Source: Mycolicibacter heraklionensis (GTDB taxonomy: Bacteria > Actinomycetota > Actinomycetes > Mycobacteriales > Mycobacteriaceae). From it: DNA of 64,000 bases. Made by a program: the position numbers and the translations under genes. Of the stretch, positions 42,863 through 56,213 are shown piece by piece (positions within the stretch are counted from its first letter, which is position 1; each line of letters opens with the position of its first letter). Location of the stretch: positions 123,062 to 187,061 of the forward strand of contig NZ_LDPO01000006.1 in assembly GCF_001021505.1 (NCBI RefSeq). Reading direction: 5' to 3'. The notes beneath the pieces were generated by a model, which saw only the letters and a program-made list of their open reading frames with translations, made no database searches and had not been told where the DNA came from.

Positions 42863-44125
42863 GTGACCCGCACCGCCCGCACTGCGCGCACCGAAACGCT
42901 CAGCCAGTACGAGCACGACCTCGAGCTGGAGCTTGAGGGTGCCGCCGAATTCCGGCCCGCGACTATGGCAGCCGGCGGCGCACTGCTGACCGTTGCGGTG
43001 GTCTTGACCGCGCTGAACCTGCGTCCCGCGATTACCAGTGTGGGGCCCCTGCTCCCGGAGATGCGTGGAGCATTGGGCACCTCGGACACCTGGGCCGGCG
43101 TCCTGACCACGTTGCCCGGTCTGTGCTTCGCCGCCGCCGGGCTGGGTGCGCCGTGGTTGTCGCGGCGGATCGGGCTGGGGCGCACGGTTTCGGCGGCGCT
43201 GCTCATACTTGTTGCGGGACTGCTGATCCGGGTTTGGGACGGGCCCTTGGTGGTGCTCGGCGGAACACTGGTGGCGACCGCCGGCATCGCTTTGATCAAC
43301 GTGCTAATCCCGGTGATCATCCGAGGATCCTTCCCGGCGCAGGTCGGGCTGATGACCGGCGTCTACACCGCGGCACTGCAAGGGGGAGGGGCGCTGGGCT
43401 CCGCGGTCACCCCGGTCCTCGACGACGCGCTGGGCGGCTGGCGCTCAGCCCTGGGCGCCTGGAGTGCGCTGGCGCTGCTGGCCTTGGCGGCCTGGGTGAT
43501 CGGTGCTCGCGGATTCGACCGGCCCGGGGCCGCCGCGCCCGTGGCCACGGCGAAAGGCCGGTCGCTGCTGCGCAGCAGGCTGGCCTGGACGGTCACGCTG
43601 TTCTTCGGTACCCAGTCGTTCCTCGCCTACGTGGTGATGGGCTGGCTGCCCGAGGTGCTGATCGACAACGGAACCAGCGAAACGAGCGCCGGGCTGCTGC
43701 TCGGCCTGATCTCGCTGATCGCGGTGCCGATCAGCTTGATCGTCTCGCCGCTGGCCGCCCGCCGCGACAGCCAAAGCGGATGGATCGTCGGACTGGGGGT
43801 GCTCGGCATCGCCGGAATGCTCGGTCTGCTGATCGCGCCGGCGGCCGCACCACTGCTGTGGAGCGTGCTGGTGGGCCTGGGGATGAGCGTGTTCTCGTTG
43901 GCGCTCACCGTGATTGCACTGCGAGCCCGCGACGCGCAGGACACCGCGAGCCTGTCGGGGATGGCCCAGGGCTTCGGCTACCTGCTCGCCGGTGCCGGCC
44001 CGTTCCTGTTCGGCCTGTTGCACCACGTCAGTGGTGGGTGGACCGTGCCGTGGCTCATGATGCTGGCTGTCTACCTGGTGCAGACGGTGGCGGGTGCGCT
44101 AGCGGGGCGCAACCGCTACGTCTGA
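42863..44125 (+). CDS. CynX/NimT-family MFS transporter
   Basis: A 420-residue major-facilitator protein. Seen: LTALNLRPAITSVGPLLPEM near 48-67, the characteristic opening of the CynX/NimT (cyanate or 2-nitroimidazole) family; APWLSRRIGLGRTV; GVYTAALQGGGALGSAVTPVL near 170; and about 12 hydrophobic segments. The N-terminal 35 residues are charged and acidic. GTG 42863 lies only seven bases after an operator half-site, so transcription is either leaderless or starts inside the operator. The substrate is unknown. The divergent GntR gene probably controls it. Confidence 0.82.
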   Translation: MTRTARTARTETLSQYEHDLELELEGAAEFRPATMAAGGALLTVAVVLTALNLRPAITSVGPLLPEMRGALGTSDTWAGVLTTLPGLCFAAAGLGAPWLSRRIGLGRTVSAALLILVAGLLIRVWDGPLVVLGGTLVATAGIALINVLIPVIIRGSFPAQVGLMTGVYTAALQGGGALGSAVTPVLDDALGGWRSALGAWSALALLALAAWVIGARGFDRPGAAAPVATAKGRSLLRSRLAWTVTLFFGTQSFLAYVVMGWLPEVLIDNGTSETSAGLLLGLISLIAVPISLIVSPLAARRDSQSGWIVGLGVLGIAGMLGLLIAPAAAPLLWSVLVGLGMSVFSLALTVIALRARDAQDTASLSGMAQGFGYLLAGAGPFLFGLLHHVSGGWTVPWLMMLAVYLVQTVAGALAGRNRYV

Positions 44126-44206
44126 GCAGCCACCGCCGAACGTGCACTGAGACCGGGGATTTCGCGAACTTTTCGGTCTGATTACACGCTCGGCGAACGC
44201 TGGGTG

Positions 44207-45259
44207 CTAGATGGTGCGCAACGACTCGGTGTCGATGACGAAGCGGTAGCGCACGTCGGACGCCAGCACCCGCTCATAGGCGGTGTTGATGTAATCCGGT
44301 TCGATGACCTCGATTTCAGGGCGTACGTCGTGCTCGGCGCAGAAGTTCAGCATCTCCTGCGTCTCGGCGATCCCGCCGATCAGAGAGCCCGACACGCTGC
44401 GACGCATCCGGACCAGGGGGCCCGGCGGCACCGCCAGGGATCCTTCGGGCATGCCCAATTCGACCAGCGTGCCGTCCAGGGTAAGCAGGTTCAGGTACGC
44501 GCCCAGGTCCAGGCTCGCCGAGACGGTGTTCAAGATGACGTCGAAGTTCCCGCGCAGCTGCTTGAACGTCTGCGGGTCACTGGTGGCGTAGTAATGCTCG
44601 GCGCCCAACCGCAGGCCGTCCTCCATCTTCTTCAGCGACTGGGACAGCACGGTGACGTCGGCGCCCATCGCCTTGCCGAGCTTGACGGCCATGTGGCCCA
44701 GGCCGCCGAGGCCGATGACCGCAATCCGCTTGCCCGGGCCGACATTCCAGTGTCGCAGCGGCGAATAGGTCGTGACTCCGGCGCACAGCAGCGGAGCGGC
44801 GGCGTCCAGGGGAATCTCGTCCGGGATGCTCAGCACGTAGTTCTCGTCGACGACGATCGCGCCGCTGTAGCCGCCCTGGGTGGGCTGCCCATCGCGGCCG
44901 ACGCCGGCATAGGTGCCGATCATGCCGCCGCCGGTGCAGTACTGCTCATGTCCGGCCAGGCAGCTGGGGCACTCGCGGCAGGAGTCGACGAAGCAACCGA
45001 CGCCGACACGGTCGCCCACTTTGAACTTGGTCACCCCTGACCCCACAGCGGTGACCACGCCGGCGATCTCGTGGCCGGGAACCAGGGGGTACTGCGGACG
45101 GCCCCACTCGGCTTTGACGGTGTGGATGTCAGAGTGGCAGATGCCGGCGAAGGCGATGTCGAACACGACATCGTGCGGTCCGGGGTCCCGGCGAGTGATG
45201 GTGGTCTTGCTCAGCGGGGCGTCGGGCGCGGTGGCGGCATAGGCGGAAACGGTGCTCAT
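44207..45259 (-). CDS. adhC: Zinc-dependent NAD(P) alcohol dehydrogenase
   Basis: A 350-residue medium-chain dehydrogenase of the cinnamyl-alcohol-dehydrogenase type, oxidising alcohols or reducing aldehydes. Seen: catalytic zinc ligands in GICHSDIHT near 42, GHEIAGVV near 66 and [10 protein letters not shown] near 160; the structural zinc cluster [15 protein letters not shown] near 98-112; and the Rossmann motif [11 protein letters not shown] near 181. ATG 45259 is chosen over 45289 because GAGGAACC lies before it and the family begins here. It corresponds to Rv3045. A palindrome lies about 50-60 bases upstream. Confidence 0.9.
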   Translation of the reverse strand: MSTVSAYAATAPDAPLSKTTITRRDPGPHDVVFDIAFAGICHSDIHTVKAEWGRPQYPLVPGHEIAGVVTAVGSGVTKFKVGDRVGVGCFVDSCRECPSCLAGHEQYCTGGGMIGTYAGVGRDGQPTQGGYSGAIVVDENYVLSIPDEIPLDAAAPLLCAGVTTYSPLRHWNVGPGKRIAVIGLGGLGHMAVKLGKAMGADVTVLSQSLKKMEDGLRLGAEHYYATSDPQTFKQLRGNFDVILNTVSASLDLGAYLNLLTLDGTLVELGMPEGSLAVPPGPLVRMRRSVSGSLIGGIAETQEMLNFCAEHDVRPEIEVIEPDYINTAYERVLASDVRYRFVIDTESLRTI

Positions 45260-45302
45260 AGTGGAGGTTCCTCTTCGGATATGCATCAACTCGTAAAAAC
45301 AT

Positions 45303-45331
45303 AGCTTAGCAAAGTTATTTGCTGCGAAGCT
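45303..45331. promoter_or_regulatory. Palindrome upstream of adhC
   Basis: AGCAAA (45308-45313), GTTA, TTTGCT (45318-45323) is a perfect inverted repeat, framed by AGCTT (45303) and AAGCT (45327). It lies 49-64 bases upstream of the adhC start in an AT-rich patch, a plausible operator or -35 region. Confidence 0.5.
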
Positions 45332-45385
45332 CGTCCGAATGCGGTGAGTTCGGTCACCGCGGGCGTCGGGAGTAGCGGCGCCGGC

Positions 45386-46471
45386 TCAGTTGATCGGCGC
45401 GTTCACCCAGCGCAGGTCCTCGACCACGCCGCGTGCGGCGACCGGTCCCTGCCCGGCCTGCCACACCTCGTTGTTGACGACGAACACCCGGCTGTCCCGG
45501 TTGGCCGCCAGCCGTCGCCAGGCGACGCTGTCAAACACCGTGGCTGCCCGGGCCTTAGCCGCCGGTGAGGTAAGGGACACGTAGATGATGTCGCCGTCGG
45601 CCGCCGAGAAGTCCGCTCGGCCGGCCAGATCGGCGTCGTTCGCGGGGATCTCGAGGTAGGGCTGGTCGGTGAACCGCTGCAACGGCGGCCGGTCCACCCC
45701 GACGGCCTTGAGCACGCTGGCGGCGAAGCCGGACGCCCCGTAGACCCGCACGCTGTTGTCGGTGAGTGCAACCACCGACACCTGGAAGTGGGTCGCGTCG
45801 GCGACCTCGCGGGTGTCGGCGGCATCCGCGCTGAACTTCTCGAGCACGTCGTCGGCGGCGCCGGTGCGCGCGGTCGCGGCGCCGACACCGCGCACGTTGT
45901 CCTCCCACGCCGCGCCCGGCGCCCCGGTGAACACGGTGGGGGCGATCGCGGCCAGCTCCGCATATCCCGGCGTCAGGCCCTGCGCACCCAGGATCAGGTC
46001 CGGGTGCAGCGCGGCGATGGCGTCGGTATCGGGCTTGCTGGCCGAGCCCACGGAAGGGACACCGTGCACTACCGCACCCAAGTAGGACGGCTGGTTCTCG
46101 GAGCCGTCCGGCACCGCGGCGCCGACCAACCGTGACTGCAGACCCAGGGCGCACAGCGTGTCCAGCTGGTCGCCGGAGAGCACCACGATGCGCTCCGCCT
46201 GCTCAGGTACCTCGACGCTCGCCGGTTCCACCTCGGCCGCGTTGTGAGCCCAGCGCATCGAGGGCCCGGGGTCCGGGTGCGCCGGCTCCGCCGCGCAGGA
46301 CTCGTCGGGGCGTCGGTCATTGCCGAGCACACCGGCGCCGGCGACCATCGTCGTCGTGGTGGAGATCGAGGTGGGGGACGTTTCTGAGGCATCGCCCCCG
46401 CATCCGGCGGCCGTGAGCAAGGTCACGGCAAGCGTTACTGCGGACACCGCCCGCCGGTCCACCCTGGTCAC
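45386..46471 (-). CDS. fecB: FecB-like substrate-binding lipoprotein
   Basis: A 361-residue periplasmic binding protein of the iron-siderophore/cobalamin type. Seen: a signal peptide with lipobox LTAAGCGG (lipidated Cys near 24), a Thr/Ser-rich linker, AERIVVLSGDQLDTLCALG near 90, IAALHPDLILGAQG near 150, and FVVNNEVWQAGQGPVAARG near 335. It is divergent from ctaD, as Rv3044 (FecB) is from Rv3043c, and close in length. The family binds ferric siderophores. In mycobacteria the ligand is still debated. GTG 46471 is the only start giving an n-region. Confidence 0.87.
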   Translation of the reverse strand: MTRVDRRAVSAVTLAVTLLTAAGCGGDASETSPTSISTTTTMVAGAGVLGNDRRPDESCAAEPAHPDPGPSMRWAHNAAEVEPASVEVPEQAERIVVLSGDQLDTLCALGLQSRLVGAAVPDGSENQPSYLGAVVHGVPSVGSASKPDTDAIAALHPDLILGAQGLTPGYAELAAIAPTVFTGAPGAAWEDNVRGVGAATARTGAADDVLEKFSADAADTREVADATHFQVSVVALTDNSVRVYGASGFAASVLKAVGVDRPPLQRFTDQPYLEIPANDADLAGRADFSAADGDIIYVSLTSPAAKARAATVFDSVAWRRLAANRDSRVFVVNNEVWQAGQGPVAARGVVEDLRWVNAPIN

Positions 46472-46609
46472 GCCGTGACGTTAACACCCACGGCGGAGCA
46501 CTCCTCGAGGAGACGAATACGACAGTTTGTAGGAGGCCTATACCGGCGGGGCGACGCTCGGGGTTAGGATTCGACCAAGTTTCCCGGGATGCCCATGTTT
46601 GGAGGAATC

Positions 46610-51001
<4,392 letters not shown>

Positions 51002-51164
51002 GAAGCCCCCTGAACCAAAACCTAAGGATTAGTGAGCGTCAACCGTGGCAAACATTACAACAATGCATCTTCGTGGCGGTATGGAGAAGATCGCCCGGAA
51101 ATGTTCTCGGGCTAGCGGCACCCCGGTCGGTCGCCGCGGGGCCCGGATACGGCACGATAGGGCC

Positions 51165-52019
51165 GTGCCCGATACCGGACGTCCCACTCCCGCAACCGGG
51201 GCCGATCAGGATCTGTTGATCCACTTCGAGGGCATTTCGCTGTGCCGCGACGGGCGCACTTTGGTGGGGCCGCTGGACTGGTCGGTCGAACTCGACGAAC
51301 GCTGGGTGATCATCGGACCCAACGGGGCGGGCAAGACGTCGTTGTTGCGGATCGCCGCCGCCTCCGAACATCCGTCCTCGGGCGTCGCCTATGTGTTGGG
51401 CGAACAGCTGGGCCGGGTCGACACCACGGAATTGCGAGCCCGCGTGGGCTTGAGTTCCTCGTCGATCGCGCAGCGGATACCGGGTGGGGAAACGGTCAGC
51501 GACCTGGTGATCTCGGCCGGCTACGCGGTGCTGGGACGGTGGCGGGAACGCTACGACACCGTCGACCATGAGCGGGCGATCGACTTGTTGGAGAGCCTGG
51601 GCGCCGAGCACCTGGCCGACCGCACCTACGGCACTTTGAGCGAAGGCGAGCGCAAACGGGTGCTGATCGCCCGCGCGTTGATGACCGACCCGGAGTTGCT
51701 GCTGCTCGACGAGCCGGCGGCCGGTTTGGACTTGGGCGGGCGTGAGGAGCTGGTCGCCCGGCTGGGGGATCTGGCCGCCGACCCGGACGCACCGGCCATC
51801 GTGCTGGTCACCCACCATGTCGAGGAAATCCCGGTCGGCTTCAGCCACTGCCTGCTGCTGGCCGAGGGGCGCGCGGTGGCCGCCGGCCTGCTCGACGACG
51901 TGCTCACGGCCGAGAACCTGTCGGCCACGTTCGGCCAGTCGATCTCACTGGATGTCATCGACGGGCGCTACTTCGCGCGCCGGACCCGGAGTCGAGCAGC
52001 CCACCGGAGGCGCGCATGA
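51165..52019 (+). CDS. ABC transporter ATP-binding protein (Rv3041c-like)
   Basis: A 284-residue ATPase. Seen: Walker A IIGPNGAGKTSLL near 52, the Q-loop region VGLSSSSIAQRI (the usual Gln is not obvious), the signature LSEGERKRVLIARAL near 160, Walker B LLLLDEPAAGLDL near 182, and the switch His in VLVTHHVEEIP near 220. No permease gene is adjacent, as in the M. tuberculosis counterpart, so it may be a soluble-type or orphan ATPase. GTG 51165 has no ribosome-binding site. CACGAT six bases upstream suits leaderless transcription. The stop overlaps the NUDIX start by four bases. Confidence 0.87.
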   Translation: MPDTGRPTPATGADQDLLIHFEGISLCRDGRTLVGPLDWSVELDERWVIIGPNGAGKTSLLRIAAASEHPSSGVAYVLGEQLGRVDTTELRARVGLSSSSIAQRIPGGETVSDLVISAGYAVLGRWRERYDTVDHERAIDLLESLGAEHLADRTYGTLSEGERKRVLIARALMTDPELLLLDEPAAGLDLGGREELVARLGDLAADPDAPAIVLVTHHVEEIPVGFSHCLLLAEGRAVAAGLLDDVLTAENLSATFGQSISLDVIDGRYFARRTRSRAAHRRRA

Positions 52020-52831
52020 ACGAACCCCAGCCACCACCCTTGCCGACGCGACCTGCCGCGACGGTGATGTTGGTCCGTGCGGACACTCCCGGCGGGCAGG
52101 GCCTCGACGTGTTCCTGATGCGTCGCCACGCCGCGATGGAGTTCGCCGCCGGGGTGATGGTGTTTCCCGGCGGTGGAGTCGACGACCGTGACCGCAGCAC
52201 CGAAATCGCCTGGCACGGGCCGGAGCCCACGTGGTGGGCGCAACGTTTCGGAGTGGACGTCGACCTGGCCGCGGCACTGGTGTGCGCTGCCGCGCGCGAG
52301 ACTTTCGAGGAATCCGGGGTGCTGTTCGCCGGCCCCGCCGACGATGCGGACCGGGTTGTCTCCGATGCGTCGGTGTATGCCGACTCCCGGCGAGCGCTGA
52401 ACGCCGGCGAGCTGTCGTTCGGTGACTTTCTGCGCACCGAGAATCTGGTGCTGCATGCCGAGCTGTTGCGGCCGTGGGCGAACTGGGTGACTCCGGAGGC
52501 CGAGCGCACCCGCCGCTACGACACCTACTTCTTCGTGGGTGCGTTGCCGGTCGGGCAGCGAGCGGACGGCGAGAACACCGAATCCGACCGCGCCGGCTGG
52601 CTTACGCCCGAAGCCGCGATCGAAGACTTCGCAGCCGGCAACAGCTTTTTGCTGCCGCCGACCTGGACACAGCTGGATTCGCTCATCGGCCGCAGCATCG
52701 AGGCCGTGATGGCGGTGGAACGTCAGATCGTGGTGGTGCAGCCGGACCTGGCTCGCCGCGGCGACAACTGGGAGATCGAGTTCTTCAACTCCGACCGTTA
52801 CAACGCAGCGCGCGGGAAGCGTTGGGTCTGA
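52016..52831 (+). CDS. NUDIX hydrolase (Rv3040c-like)
   Basis: A 271-residue NUDIX-domain protein. The Nudix box is split by an insertion: [10 protein letters not shown] near residue 46, a 35-residue loop, then [14 protein letters not shown] near 92 with the REXXEE metal-binding core. It resembles the NUDT19-type acyl-CoA diphosphatase layout, with a later [13 protein letters not shown] strand. The second gene of an ABC-NUDIX-echA17 operon: ATG 52016 overlaps the previous stop, and its own stop shares one base with the next ATG. A role in trimming CoA derivatives would suit the enoyl-CoA hydratase neighbour. Confidence 0.87.
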   Translation: MNEPQPPPLPTRPAATVMLVRADTPGGQGLDVFLMRRHAAMEFAAGVMVFPGGGVDDRDRSTEIAWHGPEPTWWAQRFGVDVDLAAALVCAAARETFEESGVLFAGPADDADRVVSDASVYADSRRALNAGELSFGDFLRTENLVLHAELLRPWANWVTPEAERTRRYDTYFFVGALPVGQRADGENTESDRAGWLTPEAAIEDFAAGNSFLLPPTWTQLDSLIGRSIEAVMAVERQIVVVQPDLARRGDNWEIEFFNSDRYNAARGKRWV

Positions 52832-53577
52832 TGAGCGAATTCGTATCGGTGCACTCCTCGACCGACGAGCCCGGGGTGGCCACCCTGGTGGTCTCGCGGC
52901 CGCCGACCAACGCCATGACCCGACAGGTCTACCGGGAGACCGCCGCGGCTGCTGCCGAGGTGTCGGCGCGCGACGACGTCGCCGCCGTGGTGTTGTACGG
53001 GGGCCACGAGATCTTTTGCGCCGGTGATGATGTGCCCGAACTGCGCACGCTGATCGCCGCGGAGGCACAGGTGTTCGCCCGCGTGCGCCACGACGCCGTC
53101 CAAGCGGTGGCGGCCATCGGAAAACCGACGGTGGCAGCGATCACCGGTTACGCGCTGGGCAGTGGTCTGGCGCTGGCGCTGGCCGCGGATTGGCGAATCA
53201 GCGGCGACAACGTCAAGTTCGGCGCCACCGAGATTCTGGCCGGCCTGGCCCCCGACGGCGGTGGTCTGGCTCGCCTGGCCCGAACGATCGGTGCGAGCCG
53301 CGCCAAGGAATTGGCATACAGCGGCCGGTTCTTCGATGCCGAAGAGGCGCTGGCTCTGGGTCTGGTCGACGAGATGGTGGCCCCCGACGGCGTCTACGAC
53401 GCAGCCGTCGGCTGGGCCCGCCGATTCGTCGACAGCCCGGCGCAGGCGCTGGCCGCGGCCAAGGCATCGATCGACTCCATCGAGACCGAGCGTCCGGCCG
53501 AGCGCGCCGCCGCTGACCAACGCCGCTACGGCGAGCTGTTCGCGGCTGGTATCGGGCCCACGGACAACGGTCGTTAG
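52831..53577 (+). CDS. echA17: Enoyl-CoA hydratase/isomerase EchA17
   Basis: A 248-residue crotonase-fold protein. Seen: the oxyanion-hole strand [19 protein letters not shown] near 53-71, [23 protein letters not shown] near 100-122 with the CoA-binding and second oxyanion elements, and [16 protein letters not shown] near 130. The first catalytic Glu position in the GxGxxxALAADW segment is not a Glu here, while ATEILAG carries a Glu, so the exact reaction (hydratase or isomerase) is uncertain. ATG 52831 overlaps the NUDIX stop by one base. The order matches Rv3039c. Confidence 0.88.
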   Translation: MSEFVSVHSSTDEPGVATLVVSRPPTNAMTRQVYRETAAAAAEVSARDDVAAVVLYGGHEIFCAGDDVPELRTLIAAEAQVFARVRHDAVQAVAAIGKPTVAAITGYALGSGLALALAADWRISGDNVKFGATEILAGLAPDGGGLARLARTIGASRAKELAYSGRFFDAEEALALGLVDEMVAPDGVYDAAVGWARRFVDSPAQALAAAKASIDSIETERPAERAAADQRRYGELFAAGIGPTDNGR

Positions 53578-53686
53578 GCGCCACGCCAGAACGACTTGGG
53601 CGAGTGACGGTTTCTTTTCACATTTTTATCAGCTAACGTCCAGTCAGCGGCGAAGGCCGCCTCGATGCCGGCGTTAGGAACACACC

Positions 53687-54715
53687 ATGCAGTCAGCTGC
53701 CCTCCGCCCCTGGACCACCGCGGCCGTCGCCTTGCTGGGTGCGGGTGCCATTGCGGCCAGTCCGGTCGTGATGCCGCAGGCCGGTGCGGTTGCGGTCGAC
53801 ATCCTGCTGGCCGCCCAGGACATCACGCTCGACCTGGTGCGCCACGGCCAGTCGGTGGACAACGCCGAGGGCATCTTGGGCACCCTTCCGCCGGGCGCTC
53901 CGCTCACCGAACTCGGGGAGCAGCAGGCCGCCTACCTTGCCGACGACGCCAACCCGCTGCACCTTGCCGCCCCCGACTTCTACAGCGGGATCTACGCCTC
54001 CGAGTTCCTCCGCGCGCAGGAAACCGCCGGCGGGTGGCTGAGCGCCGCAGGCGCTCCGGACACACCGCTGACGATCCTCGCCGGGCTCAACGAGATCAAT
54101 GCGGGATGGTTCGACGGGCAGGACCTCAACATCCTCACCGAGATCGCCTACGCCCTACCGACGTTCCTGTGGGCCTTGGGTCAGTACTGGGTGCCGATGC
54201 TGGGATCCACGATCGACCCCAACGGGGTGGCTTTCAACGATCGCGTCTCCGACGCGATCGACGCCATTTACAACAACACCGTCTCCGACCCGGAGGGCTC
54301 GCTGAGCGACGTAGCGTTCGCCCACGCCGGCACGATCGCGATCTGGACGTTGATGAACGTCAAGAACCCCGACTTCGGGCTGGTCCTCTCCGAACTACTC
54401 GAGACTCACACTCCGCTGGACAACACCGGCCAGGTCGTCATCGAAGGCAACCCCACCGACGGCTGGACGCTGGTCAGCTGGGGCGGCCACGAGGTCTCGG
54501 CGACCCCGGACCTGCTCACCGGGCTGTTCGTCGACTGGCGGGACTTGAACGTCGCGCCGCAGATCGCGACGTGGCACATCCTGGAGGCGCTGCAGGGCGG
54601 GGACCAGGCCGAAATCGCGGCCGCCCTGCAGACCGGGTTCGACCAGGTCCTCGGGGCCATCACGGCGTTCCCGCAGGCCGTGATCGACACCATCACCGGC
54701 GCGCTGAGCGGCTAG
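53687..54715 (+). CDS. Secreted histidine phosphatase, copy 1
   Basis: A 342-residue exported protein of the histidine phosphatase (phosphoglycerate-mutase-like) superfamily. Seen: a signal peptide to about residue 34, the phospho-His motif LDLVRHGQSVDN near 50, YASEFLRAQETA with the Arg near 105, Glu in LNEINAGWFDG near 135, and the second His in VAFAHAGTIAIW near 210. The C-terminal 90 residues are hydrophobic and family-specific (NTGQVVIEGNPTDGWTLVSW). AGGAA precedes ATG 53687. A paralogue with the same layout follows at 54956, so this is a tandem duplication. The substrate is unknown. Confidence 0.88.
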   Translation: MQSAALRPWTTAAVALLGAGAIAASPVVMPQAGAVAVDILLAAQDITLDLVRHGQSVDNAEGILGTLPPGAPLTELGEQQAAYLADDANPLHLAAPDFYSGIYASEFLRAQETAGGWLSAAGAPDTPLTILAGLNEINAGWFDGQDLNILTEIAYALPTFLWALGQYWVPMLGSTIDPNGVAFNDRVSDAIDAIYNNTVSDPEGSLSDVAFAHAGTIAIWTLMNVKNPDFGLVLSELLETHTPLDNTGQVVIEGNPTDGWTLVSWGGHEVSATPDLLTGLFVDWRDLNVAPQIATWHILEALQGGDQAEIAAALQTGFDQVLGAITAFPQAVIDTITGALSG

Positions 54716-54726
54716 CGCGCCGTCGC

Positions 54727-54858
54727 ATGAACCCGGCGGTTCAGCGAGGCTCGACGGAGGAGAGGCGACGCTGGGACCGCCGCATGAATCCAGTGGTTCA
54801 GCGAGGCTCGACGGAGGAGAGGCGACGCTGGGACCGCCGCATGAATCCAGTGGATTAA
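54727..54858 (+). repeat. MIRU-like 57-bp tandem repeat
   Basis: Two complete 57-bp units (54727-54783 and 54784-54840) and the first 13 or so bases of a third (54841-). Each begins ATGAA and contains GGTTCAGCGAGGCTCGACG and GGAGGAGAGGCGACGC. Units differ at three positions near the start. The period is 19 codons and the frame stays open through all copies to TAA at 54856, reading MNPxVQRGSTEERRRWDRR. This is the classic design of mycobacterial interspersed repetitive units, located between two cotranscribed genes. Confidence 0.85.
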
Positions 54859-54955
54859 GCATTGACATAGGAAAACCAACGGGATATTTTCAGCGAAGTA
54901 TTGCGCTACGCGTCGGAGCGTAACGGAAGCTACGGACTCGCTGAAGGAGAAGGTC

Positions 54956-56068
54956 ATGCACCACACTCGCCCGTGGATCACCGCCGGAGTCGCCCTCGTT
55001 GGTGCTGGCCTCGTTGCTGTCGGCCCGGTGGCTCCGATAGCCGGGCCGCTGCCCGCCGTCCATTTGCCGAACATCCAGCTGACCGCAACGGACATCCTGC
55101 TCGATCTGGTCCGGCACGGGCAATCGACGGAGAACGTAACGGACTACATCGGGACGACGGCGCCGGGTGCTCCACTGACTGAACTCGGCGAGCAGCAGGC
55201 GATCACTGTCGGCGAGCAGCTGTACAACGGCGGCGACAACGACATCGCCCGGGTCTACGCCTCGGACTTCCTGCGGGCCCAGCAGACGGCGTGGCCGCTG
55301 GTCCAGTTGCTGCTGGGCAACAACAACTACGACCAGATCCCGGGAGGCCCGACCCCGCTGCTCGACCCGAGCCAGATCCTGTCCGGGCTCGGTGAGATCA
55401 ATGCCGGGTGGCTGGAAGGACAGAGCGGCACCCTTCCCGGCCTCCTCTATCTCCTGCCCACCATCGCGTGGATGACCGGGGCGTACTGGGTGCCGATGCT
55501 GGGTTCGAGCATCAACCCCAACGGGATGGCGTTCCAGGACAACTACAGTGGCGCCATTCAGACCATCTACGACGCCAGTACGGCAGACCCCGACAGCACC
55601 GGGACCGACGTGGCATTTTCGCACGGCGCGGCGATCATGGCGTGGACGATGATGAACGTCAAGAACCCCGATTGGGGGCTGTTCTTGGAGACGCTCGCCG
55701 GTGACCGCGGGCTCCCCAACACCGGCCAGGTCGTGGTCGAAGGCAACCCGACCGACGGCTGGACGCTGGTCAGCTGGAATGGAACAGAGGTGGCGGAGAA
55801 CCCGGGCCTGCTCACCGGGCTGTTCGTCGACTTCCGTGACCTGGTCACCGCGCCACAGATGGCGAGCTGGCACATCTGGGAAGCCCTCCTGGGTGGCGAC
55901 CCCTCCGAGATCCTCGCTGCGTTGCAGACCGGCTTCAGCGACGTCTTCTCGGCGCTCGTGGAGTTCCCGCAGGCGGTGTTCGACACCATCACCGGTGCCC
56001 TGGGCGATGTCGCGGGTAGCGGCGCAGGCGACGTGCTGGGCGACGCGCTGGCGTCCTTGGCGGCCTGA
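54956..56068 (+). CDS. Secreted histidine phosphatase, copy 2
   Basis: A 370-residue paralogue of the upstream phosphatase. Seen: a signal peptide to about residue 30, LDLVRHGQSTEN near 60, YASDFLRAQQTA near 100, LGEINAGWLEGQSG near 145, and the second catalytic His in VAFSHGAAIMAW near 222. NTGQVVVEGNPTDGWTLVSW is almost identical between the copies. An extra C-terminal Gly/Ala-rich segment (GDVAGSGAGDVLGDAL) is unique to this copy. GAAGGAGAAGG precedes ATG 54956. It ends before a strong hairpin. Confidence 0.88.
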   Translation: MHHTRPWITAGVALVGAGLVAVGPVAPIAGPLPAVHLPNIQLTATDILLDLVRHGQSTENVTDYIGTTAPGAPLTELGEQQAITVGEQLYNGGDNDIARVYASDFLRAQQTAWPLVQLLLGNNNYDQIPGGPTPLLDPSQILSGLGEINAGWLEGQSGTLPGLLYLLPTIAWMTGAYWVPMLGSSINPNGMAFQDNYSGAIQTIYDASTADPDSTGTDVAFSHGAAIMAWTMMNVKNPDWGLFLETLAGDRGLPNTGQVVVEGNPTDGWTLVSWNGTEVAENPGLLTGLFVDFRDLVTAPQMASWHIWEALLGGDPSEILAALQTGFSDVFSALVEFPQAVFDTITGALGDVAGSGAGDVLGDALASLAA

Positions 56069-56086
56069 GTCACAGCAGCAGCAGCC

Positions 56087-56124
56087 AAGCCGGGCGCGGC
56101 GTTTCCCCTCGCTGCGCCCGGCTT
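56087..56124 (+). terminator. Strong GC hairpin after the phosphatase pair
   Basis: AAGCCGGGCGC (56087-56097) pairs perfectly over 11 bp with GCGCCCGGCTT (56114-56124), with a 16-base loop. No U-tract follows. Such tract-less hairpins are common at mycobacterial gene ends. Confidence 0.6.
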
Positions 56125-56213
56125 CGCGCTGCAGAGACCACCGCTGTGCCGATGGCGGTGACCTGCAGCGCCCGACTTCGTCGTGCTCGCAGTCCCCGCT
56201 AGGCTGACCTACC

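Noticed and set aside
46589..46609. ctaD start at ATG 46589
   Set aside because: It would place the strong GGAGG inside the coding region and add residues absent from the family N-terminus. TTG 46610 fits both.
54716..54858. C-terminal extension of the first histidine phosphatase through the repeat
   Set aside because: The phosphatase frame stops at 54713-54715. The frame open through the 57-bp units is a different one.
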